A stretch of DNA of 64,000 nucleotides from Biscogniauxia marginata (lineage: Eukaryota; Ascomycota; Sordariomycetes; Xylariales; Xylariaceae). A program made the position numbers and the translations under genes. The notes beneath the pieces are model-generated. The model was given only the letters and a program-made list of their open reading frames with translations. It ran no database searches and was not told where the DNA came from. The stretch spans positions 248,001 to 312,000 of the forward strand of contig MU404068.1 of assembly GCA_022695795.1 (NCBI GenBank). Reading direction: 5' to 3'. Below are positions 1 through 12,103 of the stretch, piece after piece. The stretch's first letter is position 1. Each line of letters begins with the position of its first letter.

Positions 1-835
1 AACTCAAAGCTCCGTCTATGGCGAGAGCCCTGCCGTTAGCTGTCTAATCTAACCTGGCTACTCCCGTAGAGTAACCAATCCAAGAGAGAAGGAGAAGAAG
101 TAAACAAAAAGATAATTCTTAATCCCTTCAAGATGGACGGGCAAAGGTGAGTAGGTGAATTGCCTAGATAACTATACACACCGATGTTAAGATCCACCCC
201 CCTCCCCCCAAGCTCTCCTCTTTAATACCACATACAGCGTTTGTCAGGTGATCAAATCCCCGGGTCGTCATATGCGCGGGGTTGTGACGATCATAGTTGC
301 TCGCTCGTGAGGTGCTGAGCCAGGAGGTTGATTCCCTATGACATCCCATATTTGACTGTGCTAGTCGAGCCTGTCTCTACCTATTCAACCGCCCTTCGAG
401 AACATAATAGAGCTGAAGCCGTCCGTCATTTTCTGTGTAGGTACTTATTATGTCTCTTGGTGTATAGTGGAGCCTTTCTGTCAAGCCTTTGAACAATCAT
501 ATGCGATTGAAGAGGATGATTGCGCTTGGATACACTCGCATCCGCTACTGTAGCTTTTCCAAAATAAAGGCTATCTCGCATCTTCGTGAGTATCGACCAC
601 CCATCATATACAGGTTTTGTACAATAACTTGCACACGTATATCGTACACATAATGTTCATTTCTCGAACTCGTTTCGTGGTTTTTTTTTCTTCTCTTATC
701 CTTTTCTGAACCGTCGTACATCTAATTTTCTTTTTTCACTGAACGCCGACAGATGCAGTCGCTGTAAAACTTAGTTCAACGATGTGAGTCACCGTTATAA
801 CATTGCCTCCCTCAATAAGACTCTAGGTTCTTGTC
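1..835. other. Intergenic, 3' flank of RPO41
   Basis: No gene can be supported here. The short open frames lack fungal coding features and recognisable motifs. The part nearest position 835 should be the 3' untranslated region of the leftward mitochondrial RNA polymerase gene. T-rich runs lie around 680-740. Confidence 0.6.
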
Positions 836-3800
836 TCATGAGAAGAAATATAAGCTGTTCTTTAACGATGCCACGTCAAAACCACCCTATACATAAATAC
901 CTGTTAGGGCACGAATAATCAAAATAGTGGTGGCTGGATACACTAACCTTCTTTGGAATGTCCGGGAATGTGAGAGGAAGCCATATGTGAATCTCGCGCT
1001 TTTTGGGGGCCGAAGGTTTTTTTATTTCGGTGCCCGAGATCCTCGCTGCGAAGTCAGTCATGCCCATCAATTCCTTGACCCTTTCAACGTCCCCTGAACG
1101 AGGTACATCTACCCCATCCGGTTCCGAATGTGACACAGAGTCCTCGTCATCTTCACCAGCAGATTCTAGCTGCGTCCTTGCGTCCTCATCGGGAATGTTT
1201 CCTAGACCGACTTCAGCTATTTCATCGTAAGAGCTCATGACTGAGGAGTTCGATGCCGCTTCGAAGAGACTGGCAGGAGTGACCATTTCGCGACCTTTCC
1301 GCACTTCTTTGGGATCCGAGGATAGCAGAAGCTGCGTCCTTTTGTGCTCTTCAAAAAGCTCTTCCTTCATTGTGAAACCTTGGCGTTTACGAAACGAGGA
1401 AATCGTTTTTTCTGTCTCTGATCCCCGGGGAATTGTAGCTAGGTATAATGAGCCCTTATACCTAGCCTTGAATTCGGATGCTAAACGCTTGATGACGTCC
1501 TCGCTATGGATTCTGATGAAACTGTCACGTAAGACTCTGTTCATAACGTCGACATCGGCAGCATGTGTCCAGAAAGAGTCATGTACAGCAGCAAATGAAA
1601 GTCCCAAATCATCACATTCTAGCGCGGAAAGAAGCATGTGACTGGCGTCTAGGGAATGGATAAAGTTCGGCGGGAAAGCTTGCAATTGCTTCCTGCGGTT
1701 GACCGGGTCAGAGCGTTCCGGAATCTGCAAGGTCAGATCTTGCATTGAAGTGTGAATGACCCGTGTCCCGTTCTTCCGATATGGTTGCACAACCGGCATG
1801 CGAAGGGGGGTAGTCCAAACGATAGTGGACCTAAACTCGCTCAGCAGTTCATCAATGCTCCTCTTCGGCTTCTTAGATTTTTCTTTGTTGTCTTCGGGGT
1901 TCTCTGCCGTGAGCCGATTGAGTTGCTCTGGAGTAATAGCTCGGCAGACCCTGCCAGCGCACTCGCCAAGCCAGTATTGGATATCGTGAGCACCACGGAA
2001 CATATGAGAAAGGGCCTTAAAGATCTTGGTAGCGATGTAAGAAGCAAGTACCGGTACGGGTATATCTGTTTCATCCTTAAGTTTGGGATAAAGGGCATCA
2101 AGTTGTTTTAATACTTGTGCTCTGGCGCCAACGAATGTAACGCCATAGACGTTGGTCATTACTGTTTGCTTCACAACCTTGCGAGTAATCTTTCCATCTA
2201 CTGCCCTTGCAAGGAAATTGTCGGTTTTCATATCTTCCGCAATGCTTTCTTTGACTAGATCAGCCACAGCAGTATAAACATCCGCAGGACGGTCTCCAGG
2301 CACAAGGTTCACTTGTTGGGCACCCCAGACATCACCCCCGAGCGCTGCGTAATGTTGTAGTCCGTTGCATGTGCCGTCTTGGTGGACAGGAAGGTATGAC
2401 ACATATTTGGTGGGCTCGGGAGATTCCAAAGCTGCTTTCAATTCGAAACATGCCGCTAGACACTGCCAGGGATCCTCAGCTTCGAGCCACCAGCGCTTGC
2501 CTGTCAAAGGATGGTTTGCAGAGTCGAAGATGTCGGCAGTATGATCTGTTGCAAATGCTTCTCGCTCGCCAAGGCTGGCCTTGTCGTATCCAAACACATT
2601 TGCTAGGTGAACTTTAAGCCATCGAATCCCATTTTCTCCAAGTTCCCTCCCAGTACCAAAGCGAAGGAGACCTCGAACATGGTCTGCGCCCATGTGGTTA
2701 AGGTACGTCGGAATTGGATAAGCTCGTCCTCTAAAGTCCATGTTGTGGGGAAAGTAAAATGTCTGATCCTTGAAAGCTCTAGCTATCTCGAGCTGGAAGT
2801 TCATAAAGCAGCGTTCGGAGTGCAATCCCGATTTTTCGTTTTCCGCAGCCTTGACGCGTTTCAACCACTCACGCTTTTTCGTTGGATCTTCAGATTTCTC
2901 AGGTTCCACGGGAATTGGTATTTGAGGGTGAAGTGGAGGTATGTTCGCGAGCGCCTCTCCACTGTTCCATACTTCGAGCATGACGTCGAATACGGGCTGG
3001 TTGATTTTCCATGGGGTTCGGCCGAGTACATCTAGCCCTTTACTAACTTGCTCCATATCACCTCTCCGTAAGGCAGCTTCGGCATAAATCTTCTGGTCTC
3101 TCTCGCCATGCTTGATACGGACAAGCTGTGATGGAAATTCAATGAATCCTCCCTTGTCGAACCCAGTCCATGGCTCCGGTTCAACAAGCATAGGCAGATG
3201 CCTTGCGAGGAAATCAGCACGCGGCTCTCGCTTCATGAGGTCAACCAAGAACTTGTTCGGCATAACGACCCCAACCTTCCTTCCTTTTCGATATATTGCT
3301 GTATGAGTCAAAGCAGGTTGAACTTGGCTGACAAGTGCCTTAGTTTCGGGATGCTCTCGAATCACCTTGACCTTAGCACTGTCTATCATGATAGTTAACA
3401 ACGCAACTCCAAGTTTGGTTTTGATCAAGATTGGCCAATATTTGTTCTCAAAGCGGGGTGCTTCTACGATATTCGACTCGGTGTGCGCATGAGTTGGCTG
3501 CTCGACTGCTGGCGAGCCCGTATCCCCCTGAGCATTTCGAGACTGTTGTGCAAGGCGTTGTTCCTGGCGTTGTTCCTGGCGTTTTTTCAACCACTCATTC
3601 TTCTTCGAAGCCTGTTCCTGTTGTCGTTTTTGATACCTAACGTCGTCCTCGACAGCCTTGGATAGGCTGTTGATCAATTGGGTTAAATGGATTCCCCTGT
3701 CAGCACCGGTGCTTGCAATGGCATTTAAGACACTCATGATCGTAACAGCGGCTAGTCTCGGTGGGGTCGACTGCGTAAGGAATGGTGCATAGAGGCAACG

Positions 3801-5081
3801 GTCCATATCCTCATTAGTCTTCCCATCTCGCTTCTCTGCTTCTTCGCAGAGTTCTAACTCATTTTTTATCTTCGCCTCCATGGTATGCTGCCATTCATAG
3901 AGCTGCGGGTTTAGGGAATTGGTTGATAGCGCTGAGTTGCGACCCATTTTCATCAACGCCCGGTTTTCCTCCCGCCATCGGTTGATGGCAGCATCAACAC
4001 AATCCTGTTCTAATCGCGACTGAACCTCTCGGCGGTCACTATATGAAAGTTTAGAAAGGTCTTGACCCTCGAGCCCCTTGAAGAACGATAAAACACCACG
4101 TAGTGTGCTAAGACCTAAGCCCTTTTGTGGAACCGCTAAGACTTCGGGGGTCGATTGACGTTTGTCTTCTGGGGTTTGAGATTCAGTTGAATACGACGTT
4201 GTAGCATCCAAATCTTCTGTTAGTGAATCCCATCCGTCGAAAAGACCAGAGGAGGGTCGGTAGATGCTCGAGATGATACCGAAATCTTGCTGACTCAAGA
4301 TATCTACCTCGGACAAGACTTGGTACATCGATTCTTCTTCGGACAGCATATCCATGTACCGATTCACGAGTCGCTTGAGCCTCGCTCCTTGTGCAGATAG
4401 GATAGAGACCTTCAACATGTAGGCAATGGTCTCGGGAGTCTGAGGGATGTCCTTGCTACGGATGTTGACTTCGTACCATTTATGCAGCGATTGGGCCCAA
4501 TTGGAATCGGGCTGCTCGAACGCTTTGTCGATAGCCGCGCGTAAATATTTATTGTGTAGTACAATCAAGTCATAGCCTGGCATGGCTCCCACGCTACCGA
4601 AGCGTTGGAGAACGAGAGCGGCCCGCTCCAATTTCCCGACCTGCAAGCAGGCCTCAAATACAGACAACATCTCTTCAACACCTCCAGGCACTCCATTGGG
4701 AGTCATCCTGCCGCGAGGAAGAGGGTCTTCATGACCCTTGACAAGCAAGGGTGCGGAGGGGTCGAATGATCGCAGCTCGTAAGGTTGAAGACGGTGCAGT
4801 GGGTTTGCGTACTGGCCGGGTATGCGGGGGCGTAGGGGATCAAAAGAAACTTCGTCCTGGTGTATCATGTCGCCTACAGCCGTGGCTAGAGGTCTCTGTG
4901 TAGTTGACCCATGCGGGTTCTGGGTAGCCCTCCTCCTCCATGGTAGCAGTTCGGGTCGGGTTACAAGTTTGCGAATGTAGGAAGGAGGGACAGACCCGTG
5001 TCTGGTGGCCAAGTGCGGCCGGTGCAATGTGGCGATCCGAGGGAGCAAGAGGCTCTGATGAGACGAAGGCCGCACGAACAT
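836..5081 (-). CDS. RPO41: Mitochondrial DNA-directed RNA polymerase
   Basis: Single-subunit, T7-phage-type RNA polymerase that transcribes mitochondrial DNA in the matrix. Two exons (5081-948 and 886-836) are joined by a 61-nt phase-0 intron (887-947; donor GTTAGT, acceptor TATAG), giving 1394 residues. The N-terminus is rich in Arg, Ser and Leu and poor in acidic residues, as for a mitochondrial presequence. Polymerase signatures run in order: motif A with DGTCNGLQHY near residue 900 (catalytic Asp), motif B RKVVKQTVMTNVYG near 975 and motif C AAVHDSFWTHA near 1165 (second catalytic Asp). An Arg/Gln-rich, EQRQEQR-like stretch lies near 500. Without the intron the frame reads through into about 23 unrelated residues. 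Splicing restores the family ending NSLYFFS. It is divergent from ATP25, another mitochondrial expression gene. The family is certain; the last exon is strongly supported. Confidence 0.96.
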
Positions 5082-5697
5082 CGTGACGACTCGAGCTCAG
5101 TGACGGCGGGGGCGGAGGGTCGGGAGAGCAGGGAAGGAAACCAAACAGTCTCAGCAGACTTTGAAGCTGCCGAGCGTGATGTGGCCTTTATATCATTAAA
5201 CAGAAAGGAGAGGGGACTGGGAAGATTATGTTGGGATGTATCGATGGGAGAAAATGGGAACAAATTTTTGACATTGGCGATGGACGATTGCCTGTAGGAG
5301 GCAAAAAAATAGTGAACTCCAAATTTTTACACCAGGGACCTTGAGCCAAGCTGTCTTGTCATTGGTTGGGCCTTTAAGCATCTTGTTAGACATTTAAGAC
5401 ATCGTCCCCGCCATTCTTATCGGCCCCGCTAAATTCGCTTATCAACTTTTTTTTCCCCCCCAACTCCCTCAATTCGTCGCTTTTTAAGCCCTGGGCTGCC
5501 GCGGGTTCAAGCGATAATGCAGATGGATCCGTGCATAGCTCCACATCCACTTAGTTACTTATTTCTATACTACTTCTTCCTCACACCTAACAGATTATCT
5601 CAGGTACCATACATGTTGCCCCAGGTGTAGAGAGTCTCCAGTGCGATCCGGAATGGCCTCCCTCAATAATTGTCTTCCCTCCTAAATAACCACTGCG
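5082..5697. promoter_or_regulatory. Shared RPO41/ATP25 upstream region
   Basis: A 616-bp gap separates two divergently transcribed genes that both serve mitochondrial gene expression, so it should hold both promoters and 5' leaders. A pyrimidine-rich tract (TTTTTTTTCCCCCCC type) lies near 5447-5461. I recognise no specific factor site. The role as a bidirectional promoter is inferred from gene orientation only. Confidence 0.5.
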
Positions 5698-7794
5698 ATG
5701 GTGGCTAGACAGGCACTGGCGACGGCAGGCTGCTCTCACTGCCGCTTAGCTGTTCTCAACTTCTTTGCCAGCCCTGCGCGCTCTCTTCCTATTGTGCGGA
5801 CAGGTCTGTTTCGACTACGTCGGGCCCGCGCAGTCGATCTGGCATTAATTCGACGTCATTTCTCACTTCCAAGGTCGGGTCTTCCTTCTAGCGACGGAGA
5901 CGCAGCCGAATCTCATCGCCTCGACCAATATCAACCTGCCTACGACGAGCATGATGACGCCGCCTCCGAGTCCGAGGCCGGCGATGTGCCTTGGTATCTC
6001 CAAGTAGAACCGCCTAGGCATGTAGCTTCGATGGAACCACCTCCATTGCCGCAAATCCCTTCTGGTTCACCACCGATCGTTGGCTCGCTACTCGAATATG
6101 CTTCCGACGAGATGGGCCTTAGCGAGCTGTCTCTCCTGGATTTGCGACAGCTCAATCCACCCCCAGCTTTAGGCCCAAATTTATTCATGATTTTCGGTAC
6201 CGCGAGAAGTGAGCGTCATCTCAATGTATCGGCAGGACGTCTTCTACGATGGCTACGAGTGAAACATCGGGTTTCCGCCGATGCGGACGGATTACTTGGC
6301 CCGAATGAACGCAAGAGGAAACTGCGTCGGAAAGCTAGGCGCGCCAAACTCCTAGGCACAATGGGCACAGACGAAGCTGACGATGGAATGAAAACCGGCT
6401 GGATTTGCGTCAACCTCGGGACTGTTGGTAGTGGCGGTGCTGAGTCGGCCGTCCTTGCCGACGATGGCCGTGTTGCCGGCTTTGGCGTGTCCCACACTGG
6501 CTTTACAGTTGTCGTTCAAATCATGACCGAATCACGCAGGGCCGAAATGGGCCTCGAGACATTGTGGGAACAATCCCTACTTCGATCCTCAAAACGAGAG
6601 GCGAAAGCAGATGCGAAAGCAGAGGCGAAAGCGGAGGCTGAGGTGGAAGCAGAAAAGCTCAAGAGCCTACACCCTTTAGAAAAGGCCATCATGCTATCGT
6701 CAAACTCCCGAAGTCAAAATGGCGGTTCTTCGAGAGCACCGTCGCAGCATCAGGCGCGATTCTATTCAACCCAACGTGCACTCGTGCACAATGCATCAGG
6801 TCCAGATCCATTATTCCAAGCGCCATCGCGTGGCGAGCTTGGAAATACCCTGCTATATGATGGTCACCAAAAACAGCGCCTTCTAGAATTTCTGCGGGCA
6901 TATTTAAACCAATTGACAACTCCTCTCGAGACTCAACAGGCTCTCGGCGAATCCAGCAGTAGACAGGGCCCGACGCCATTTCTACGGCTTCTCGAGCTCG
7001 CAACGCGAAGCCTACCGCCACATCGGACGTGGGAATATCGCCTTTCCATCCAAACTAGAGCACGAGAGTTAGGCCATGGCGGTCCGATAGAGTCCCTCGA
7101 GGATATCAGGTTGTTGATAAAGGAGATGCGCATTTATGGAATCCAGGCCACACGGGAGCAATATCTTCAACTCTTATCTTGCATATATTCTCCAAGCAGT
7201 ATCCACTTACGCGAGCGATCAAAGCTTGCTGTTGAGCTTTTAGAGACGATGCACCAGCGTGGCCAATCCATCATTGCCAACGACATCATAGTTACCATCA
7301 TTGAAGCCATGGCTCGAGCAACTCCATCCGCGGATGGGGAAACTACAGAGCTCATAAACAGATTGGAGAAGCTAACAATTCAAGCTAAACTACCATGCCT
7401 AGATGAGCCTTTACTGATGAGACTCATGGATGTGCATGTACACCGACGCGATTGGGGGAGGCTCTGGAATATTTGGCGCATGCCCCCAAGGTACTTACGA
7501 TCCCGGTCAGCGGCTTTGTATGCGCACATGTACCAGCTCGCTGCATCAACACGTTCGGCAGCGGTTTGTGCCGTGATACTAAGGCGTTGCTTTCATGAAA
7601 TGTTGAGTGAGGATCCGCCCATCCAGCTAACCGGAGACGTGTTTCATTGGATGATGCAATGCGTCCGAGTCGCCGACCCTGGCGCCGAAAAGCTCGCCGC
7701 GACTCTACCGCTTAAGGTCCAAGGACACGGCAAGTTGCTGGCGAATCGTGAGTTTGTCAAGTTTCTCAGGAGCATCAGGATACTTCTCGCTTGA
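5698..7794 (+). CDS. ATP25: ATPase synthesis protein 25, mitochondrial
   Basis: Intronless, 698 residues. In yeast the N-terminal half of Atp25 has an RsfS/ribosome-silencing-factor-like fold and assists assembly of the Atp9 ring; the C-terminal half stabilises ATP9 (OLI1) mRNA. Here an Arg-rich presequence (about residues 1-60) is followed by the conserved block PWYLQVEPP (near 98), GPNLFMIFGTARSERHLNVS (about 158-180) and an Arg/Lys-rich segment before GWICVNLG. That matches the RsfS-like half. An Ala/Lys/Glu repeat (AKADAKAEAKAEAE) near 303 probably links the halves. The C-terminal 330 residues are helical and resemble an RNA-binding M domain. The ATG at 5698 gives a plausible targeting signal. 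It lies divergent from RPO41, which fits a mitochondrial role. Identification is by recognised motif order. Confidence 0.9.
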   Translation: MVARQALATAGCSHCRLAVLNFFASPARSLPIVRTGLFRLRRARAVDLALIRRHFSLPRSGLPSSDGDAAESHRLDQYQPAYDEHDDAASESEAGDVPWYLQVEPPRHVASMEPPPLPQIPSGSPPIVGSLLEYASDEMGLSELSLLDLRQLNPPPALGPNLFMIFGTARSERHLNVSAGRLLRWLRVKHRVSADADGLLGPNERKRKLRRKARRAKLLGTMGTDEADDGMKTGWICVNLGTVGSGGAESAVLADDGRVAGFGVSHTGFTVVVQIMTESRRAEMGLETLWEQSLLRSSKREAKADAKAEAKAEAEVEAEKLKSLHPLEKAIMLSSNSRSQNGGSSRAPSQHQARFYSTQRALVHNASGPDPLFQAPSRGELGNTLLYDGHQKQRLLEFLRAYLNQLTTPLETQQALGESSSRQGPTPFLRLLELATRSLPPHRTWEYRLSIQTRARELGHGGPIESLEDIRLLIKEMRIYGIQATREQYLQLLSCIYSPSSIHLRERSKLAVELLETMHQRGQSIIANDIIVTIIEAMARATPSADGETTELINRLEKLTIQAKLPCLDEPLLMRLMDVHVHRRDWGRLWNIWRMPPRYLRSRSAALYAHMYQLAASTRSAAVCAVILRRCFHEMLSEDPPIQLTGDVFHWMMQCVRVADPGAEKLAATLPLKVQGHGKLLANREFVKFLRSIRILLA

Positions 7795-9207
7795 AATGGC
7801 AACGGATTTATAGGTGTATTAGCCGTCTAGGTTAACCCTACTTAAACAAAATGTAGTAATCTTTAGGCGACCCCTCGATATGAAGGTTGAAGGGTGAAGT
7901 TCCCCTTCCCGTTCACCAATCCAATGCTGGGTTTGTTGACTCGAGCCTACGTATGCTGTATATGAATATGCGACTACGGAGATAGGCACAGTGTATAGAG
8001 TTGAACAACCGAAACGCCTATTTTCACTGTATTCAACGAACAAATAAAAACTTTCAGACCTTCCTCTTCCGGCAGCAACCCGCCGATGGCAAGTACACAG
8101 AGCACGAGATTACTGTAAACCCTGGCCGAGTACAAATACTCCTCTCGATAACACTTAATGCTTTATACTGCTGGCAAAGATTGTAGGCAGGTCGAGCTTG
8201 ACCCGCCATTTGATCAACGATAATGCTTGGCATATTACTGAAGAGCTACTGAACGATGCTGACATATAAAAGGCTTGATAGATAACGCCCTGGGTTGCCG
8301 GCTACCGGCGCTAGGCGGGTTTCTAGATAGTATGCCAAATTATACTGACAGAGATTACATACCTACCTAGGTAAATAACTGCCCTCCTGAACACAAGCTT
8401 TGCACCCTTAGATCTGCATGCGAATATCGAACTGCGCAATAAGGCATAGCTGGAATCTGCACGCCCACCTCCTCCTTACCTAACTGGGCATAATCCCCAG
8501 CCAAGTTCTGGGAAGAAATGGAGATCCGGCAACCACCGGAGTCCAATCGAGGCAGGTATGTAAGTTAGTTCGACTGTCAATCTAACAAAGCGGGTTGCAC
8601 GTACGAGCCAATCACTACCACGAGGAGCTCCATTTCCAATCTACCTAAGTTTAGTCCATGGAGCAGCTTCTCAGACGCCCCGGCCCCTGTTGCTATTACC
8701 GGTACAGCTAACAACCTACTTTGGGGCAACGTGCCCCGTCTGATTGGGCGAGCAACAAGATAAGGTATGTCGCAGCGCAGCAAGCGACCCCGGCGATGGG
8801 TTCTACTACTTTGCTACTGTAGAAGAGGACCTGAGGAATGACTCGCATTCGTTACTGCATTCGCACTTTGCGGCCGTGTAGCTCCATCCTGAATTTAGCG
8901 GTGGAACCAATGACAGGTTCGACATTGGCTAGCAAGACCACGATCGCCGTACTAGATGCGGTGATGTTCAGGGACGAATGCAACGACAGGCCCGGCAATC
9001 CCCCCCTCCTCCCCCTTTAGTCTTCAAAAACAGAAGCTTGGTAGAAGATATAATAATGCCTACCTCGCATCCCGCCTCTTGGCGATCTCGTTCTCTAATA
9101 CCCCCTCGTCCCTCTTCAACGTCTTCCGGGGAACTACCTAGCCCGTCAACGGAGCTGTTCAAGTTGATACATATATAAAAATATACTTATATCCAAGAAC
9201 CGTGACG
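7795..9207. other. Intergenic between ATP25 and nuclease gene
   Basis: About 1.4 kb without a supported gene. Short frames on both strands lack domain-like content. The 5' end is presumably the ATP25 3' untranslated region, and the last few hundred bases the nuclease promoter. An AT-rich TATATAAAAATATA stretch at about 9172-9185 lies 20-35 bases before the nuclease ATG. Confidence 0.5.
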
Positions 9208-10431
9208 ATGGCGCGCTCCGCTCCCCTGACACTCCTCTGCGTGGCCGCGGCCACATTACCACGTGCCCTAGCCTGGGGCGCGATGGGCCACGAGACGGTC
9301 GCTTACATCGCGAGCAACTTCGTCGCCTCGGGCACCAAGACGTACTTCCAGGACCTGCTCGGCGACACGTCGGCCGACTACCTGGCGGGCGTCGCCGCGT
9401 GGGCCGACAGCTACCGGTACACGTCGGCGGGGTCCTTCTCCGCGCCGTTCCACTACATCGACGCCAACGACAACCCGCCGTCGAGCTGCGGCGTTGACTT
9501 CGACCGCGACTGCCCCGAGGAGGGCTGCATCGTGAGCGCGCTCGCCAACTACACGGCCATCTTACTTGATGGGTTGTCTAGCGACGCGAACCGCCAGATC
9601 GCTGCGAAGGTAACTAACTACCTACACTAACCTACTCTGTCTATTCTCTCGCCCCTTCGCCCCCCCTTTTTGACTCGAATCATTAGAGAATTTTGTTTCT
9701 AACATGGGAGATACAATACAGATGGTCATCCACGTAAGCCTAGCCATCTTATTTCAGCTTAGGTAGCCGGGGCAAGCGAAGCACTTGTCAACTCGTGTAA
9801 TTACTAAACTAACCGCTCGCAACCGTTGGGGGAGGAAATAGTTCGTAGGAGACATCGGACAGCCGCTCCACTGCGAGGCCCTGGAGATAGGGGGGAACAG
9901 CATCGATGTGACCTACGACGGTGACGACACGAACCTGCACCACATCTGGGACAGCGAGATCCCGGAATCCGTGTCGGGCGGGTCGTCGCTGTCGTCGGCC
10001 AAGTCGTGGGCCACAACCCTGACTACTGGTAAGCTTATGAACCGCCTCCGGCCCCCTCTTTTCCACCCGACCAAACACAGAGTTTTATCCTGTCCCACAA
10101 CAACAAAAACCTGCTAATCACCTCACCCGCCCTGCCCGTATGCACATCAGCCATCAAGTCAGGCACCTACAAGTCGCAAGCGAGCGGCTGGGTCAGCGGC
10201 CTCAGCGTCTCCACGGCGGCGGCGCGGCAGGCATCGGCGCTGAAGTGGGCCACCGAGAGCAACGCGTACGTGTGCTCGACGGTGCTCGCGGACGGCGTCG
10301 CCGCGGTCGAGAGCCAGGACCTCAGCGGCGAGTACACCGACGACGCGCAGCCCGTCGTCGGGCTGCAGATCGCCAAGCAGGGGTACCGGCTGGCCAAGTG
10401 GCTGGACGCGATCGTCGCTGCTGTTTCGTGA
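9208..10431 (+). CDS. Secreted S1/P1-type zinc nuclease
   Basis: Extracellular single-strand-specific nuclease/3'-nucleotidase of the S1/P1 family, which uses three zinc ions. I join four exons: 9208-9609, 9722-9733, 9842-10028 and 10151-10431 (293 residues), all with GT-AG introns and matching phases. The signal peptide (1-22) ends at ALA, leaving Trp23 as the mature N-terminus, as the family needs because Trp1 and His6 (WGAMGH) bind zinc. Further ligands are visible: HFVGD (His and Asp), QPLH and NLHHIWD. The 12-nt second exon encodes MVIH, whose His matches P1 His116. The C-terminal block WATESNAYVCSTVL and the GYRLAKWLD ending fit the family. The ATG at 9208 is used rather than an upstream in-frame GTG. 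It is convergent with PPX1, 285 bp apart. Confidence 0.93.
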
Positions 10432-10716
10432 GAGCGGGACGGAGGCAAGGAAAGGAAAAGGAAAAAGGGAAAGAAAAAAAGTTCCAGTGTTTTGGGTGGT
10501 TGGTGGGTGATGATGGGCTCCCCTGTTAAAGTTGGTAGTTAGGGGGGACGCGAAGTTTGGATATGATACATGATGATTGTAATTGAAAAACGACAACGCT
10601 TGAACGTTATGAGGTTCCACATTTATTATGCGATCCCTTGTATTATTGAGAATCACATCTGCCATATCAAATTCTTCCGAGACGACTTTCTATGATCCCT
10701 TGGCTGCTCGGGCACC

Positions 10717-12103
10717 TTAATTCGCAATCTTCGTCTGTTCACCCAGTGCATCTCTCAGCATGGGCGCAATCTGCTTGCGACTATTCTCTAACCTGCCCTG
10801 CGTCCAGCACCTCCTCCACCCTTTAATCCCATCATCCAGGTCGAGCTTCCCGTTCCCCCACGGCCGAAGCTGCAACTTCTCAGCGTTAGCCTCGGCAAAC
10901 GCCTTGGCGGCCTTTACGGCCTCTTCGTTGTCCCTGCCCCAGACGAGCAGCTCCCTCTGAAACTCGCCGCCGTCGTTCTTGAACCCGTTCAGGACCACGA
11001 CGAGATCGATGCCCTTCTCGGCGCTCCACTTCTCGAGCTCCTCGACGAAGCTGCCTTCCCCGCCGATCGACGCCTTCTTCTCGATGATATACGCAAAGGG
11101 CTGGGGCATCGCTGACGTGCCCAGCTTTAGGCTCGCCGCGGCACCCTCGGTCCACTCCTTGAAGTCCTTGCGGAGGATATCGCGGAACGACATCTGCGAG
11201 ATGTCCTCCTTCAGGGCCGACACGCGGGCGAAAAATGCGGATCGGTCGTACAGGTCACTGCTACTAATGGGGCCTCGGAGCTTGTTCTCGGCGAGCTCAA
11301 CGGCGTTCTCGTCGTGCGCCGTTGTCTTGTGCGTGTCGCTGAGATTCGTCGTGTCGATGAGGAGAGGCCCCAGTGCCAGGTGCGCGAGCTGCGTATCAAT
11401 CCCGGCCTCCTCCTGCGTCGCAGTGTTGCTAGACAGCGCGTCCCAAACAGCCCTGCAGTGATTGACCACGAGGCTCATACAACTCCCGCTTTTCTCGACG
11501 ATGCGCACCTCGCTACCATCCCGTGGCACCTTGCCCTCGTCCACGTGGTGGTCTATGCAGCCAACCACCCTGTCCCCATATTTGCCCAGGCGCCCCGTTA
11601 AAGCATTGTGGTCCACGAGCAGCCAGCGCGTGTCTTCGGGCCGCAGGTCCTCCAGCCGCGCCGGCAGCTCATCGAGCGTGATCACGTCGTCGGTGCCGGC
11701 TCCGGCGTCTGCGAGTACGGCGGCGAACTCGGGACGCAGCGCGAGATCGGCGCGCGGCAGGTGGCAGAGCGGGATGTGCAGCGCATTGCAGCCGCCGTGG
11801 TCATGCGTGCGGAAGTACGCCAGGAGAAGCGCTGAGCACAGAGAGTCGAGGTCTGTCCTTACGCGACACGATTCCTCATTTCAGTTCGGTCGATTAGCCT
11901 CATAGAACCAATACTGATGATAGAGGAAGATCCCGAGTAGAAGACGACGACGACGACAACGATGATGATAATGATGATGATGACGTACCGGCCGACTCGT
12001 TGCCCACGACGAAAGTCAAAGGGGCTGGCCTCTGGGATGGCGGCGCCGTCAGCGCAGACCGGGCCTTGGCTAGGAACGCGCGGAGGGTTTGTCGTGGTGC
12101 CAT
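10717..12103 (-). CDS. PPX1: Exopolyphosphatase, DHH family
   Basis: Processively hydrolyses terminal phosphate from inorganic polyphosphate; yeast Ppx1 is mainly cytosolic. Exon 1 (12103-11989) encodes the start and FVVGNESA. A 136-nt intron (11853-11988), containing a (GAT/GAC)n-like low-complexity run, is removed. Exon 2 (11852-10717) then continues DLDSLCSALLLAY, rebuilding the NESADLDS metal-binding motif exactly at the junction. The total is 416 residues, close to the yeast enzyme's length. Other metal motifs are VDHN, the hallmark DHH in CIDHHVDEG, and a DHHA2-like C-terminal domain. Unspliced reading would lose the first DxD motif, so the intron is well supported. Confidence 0.93.
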
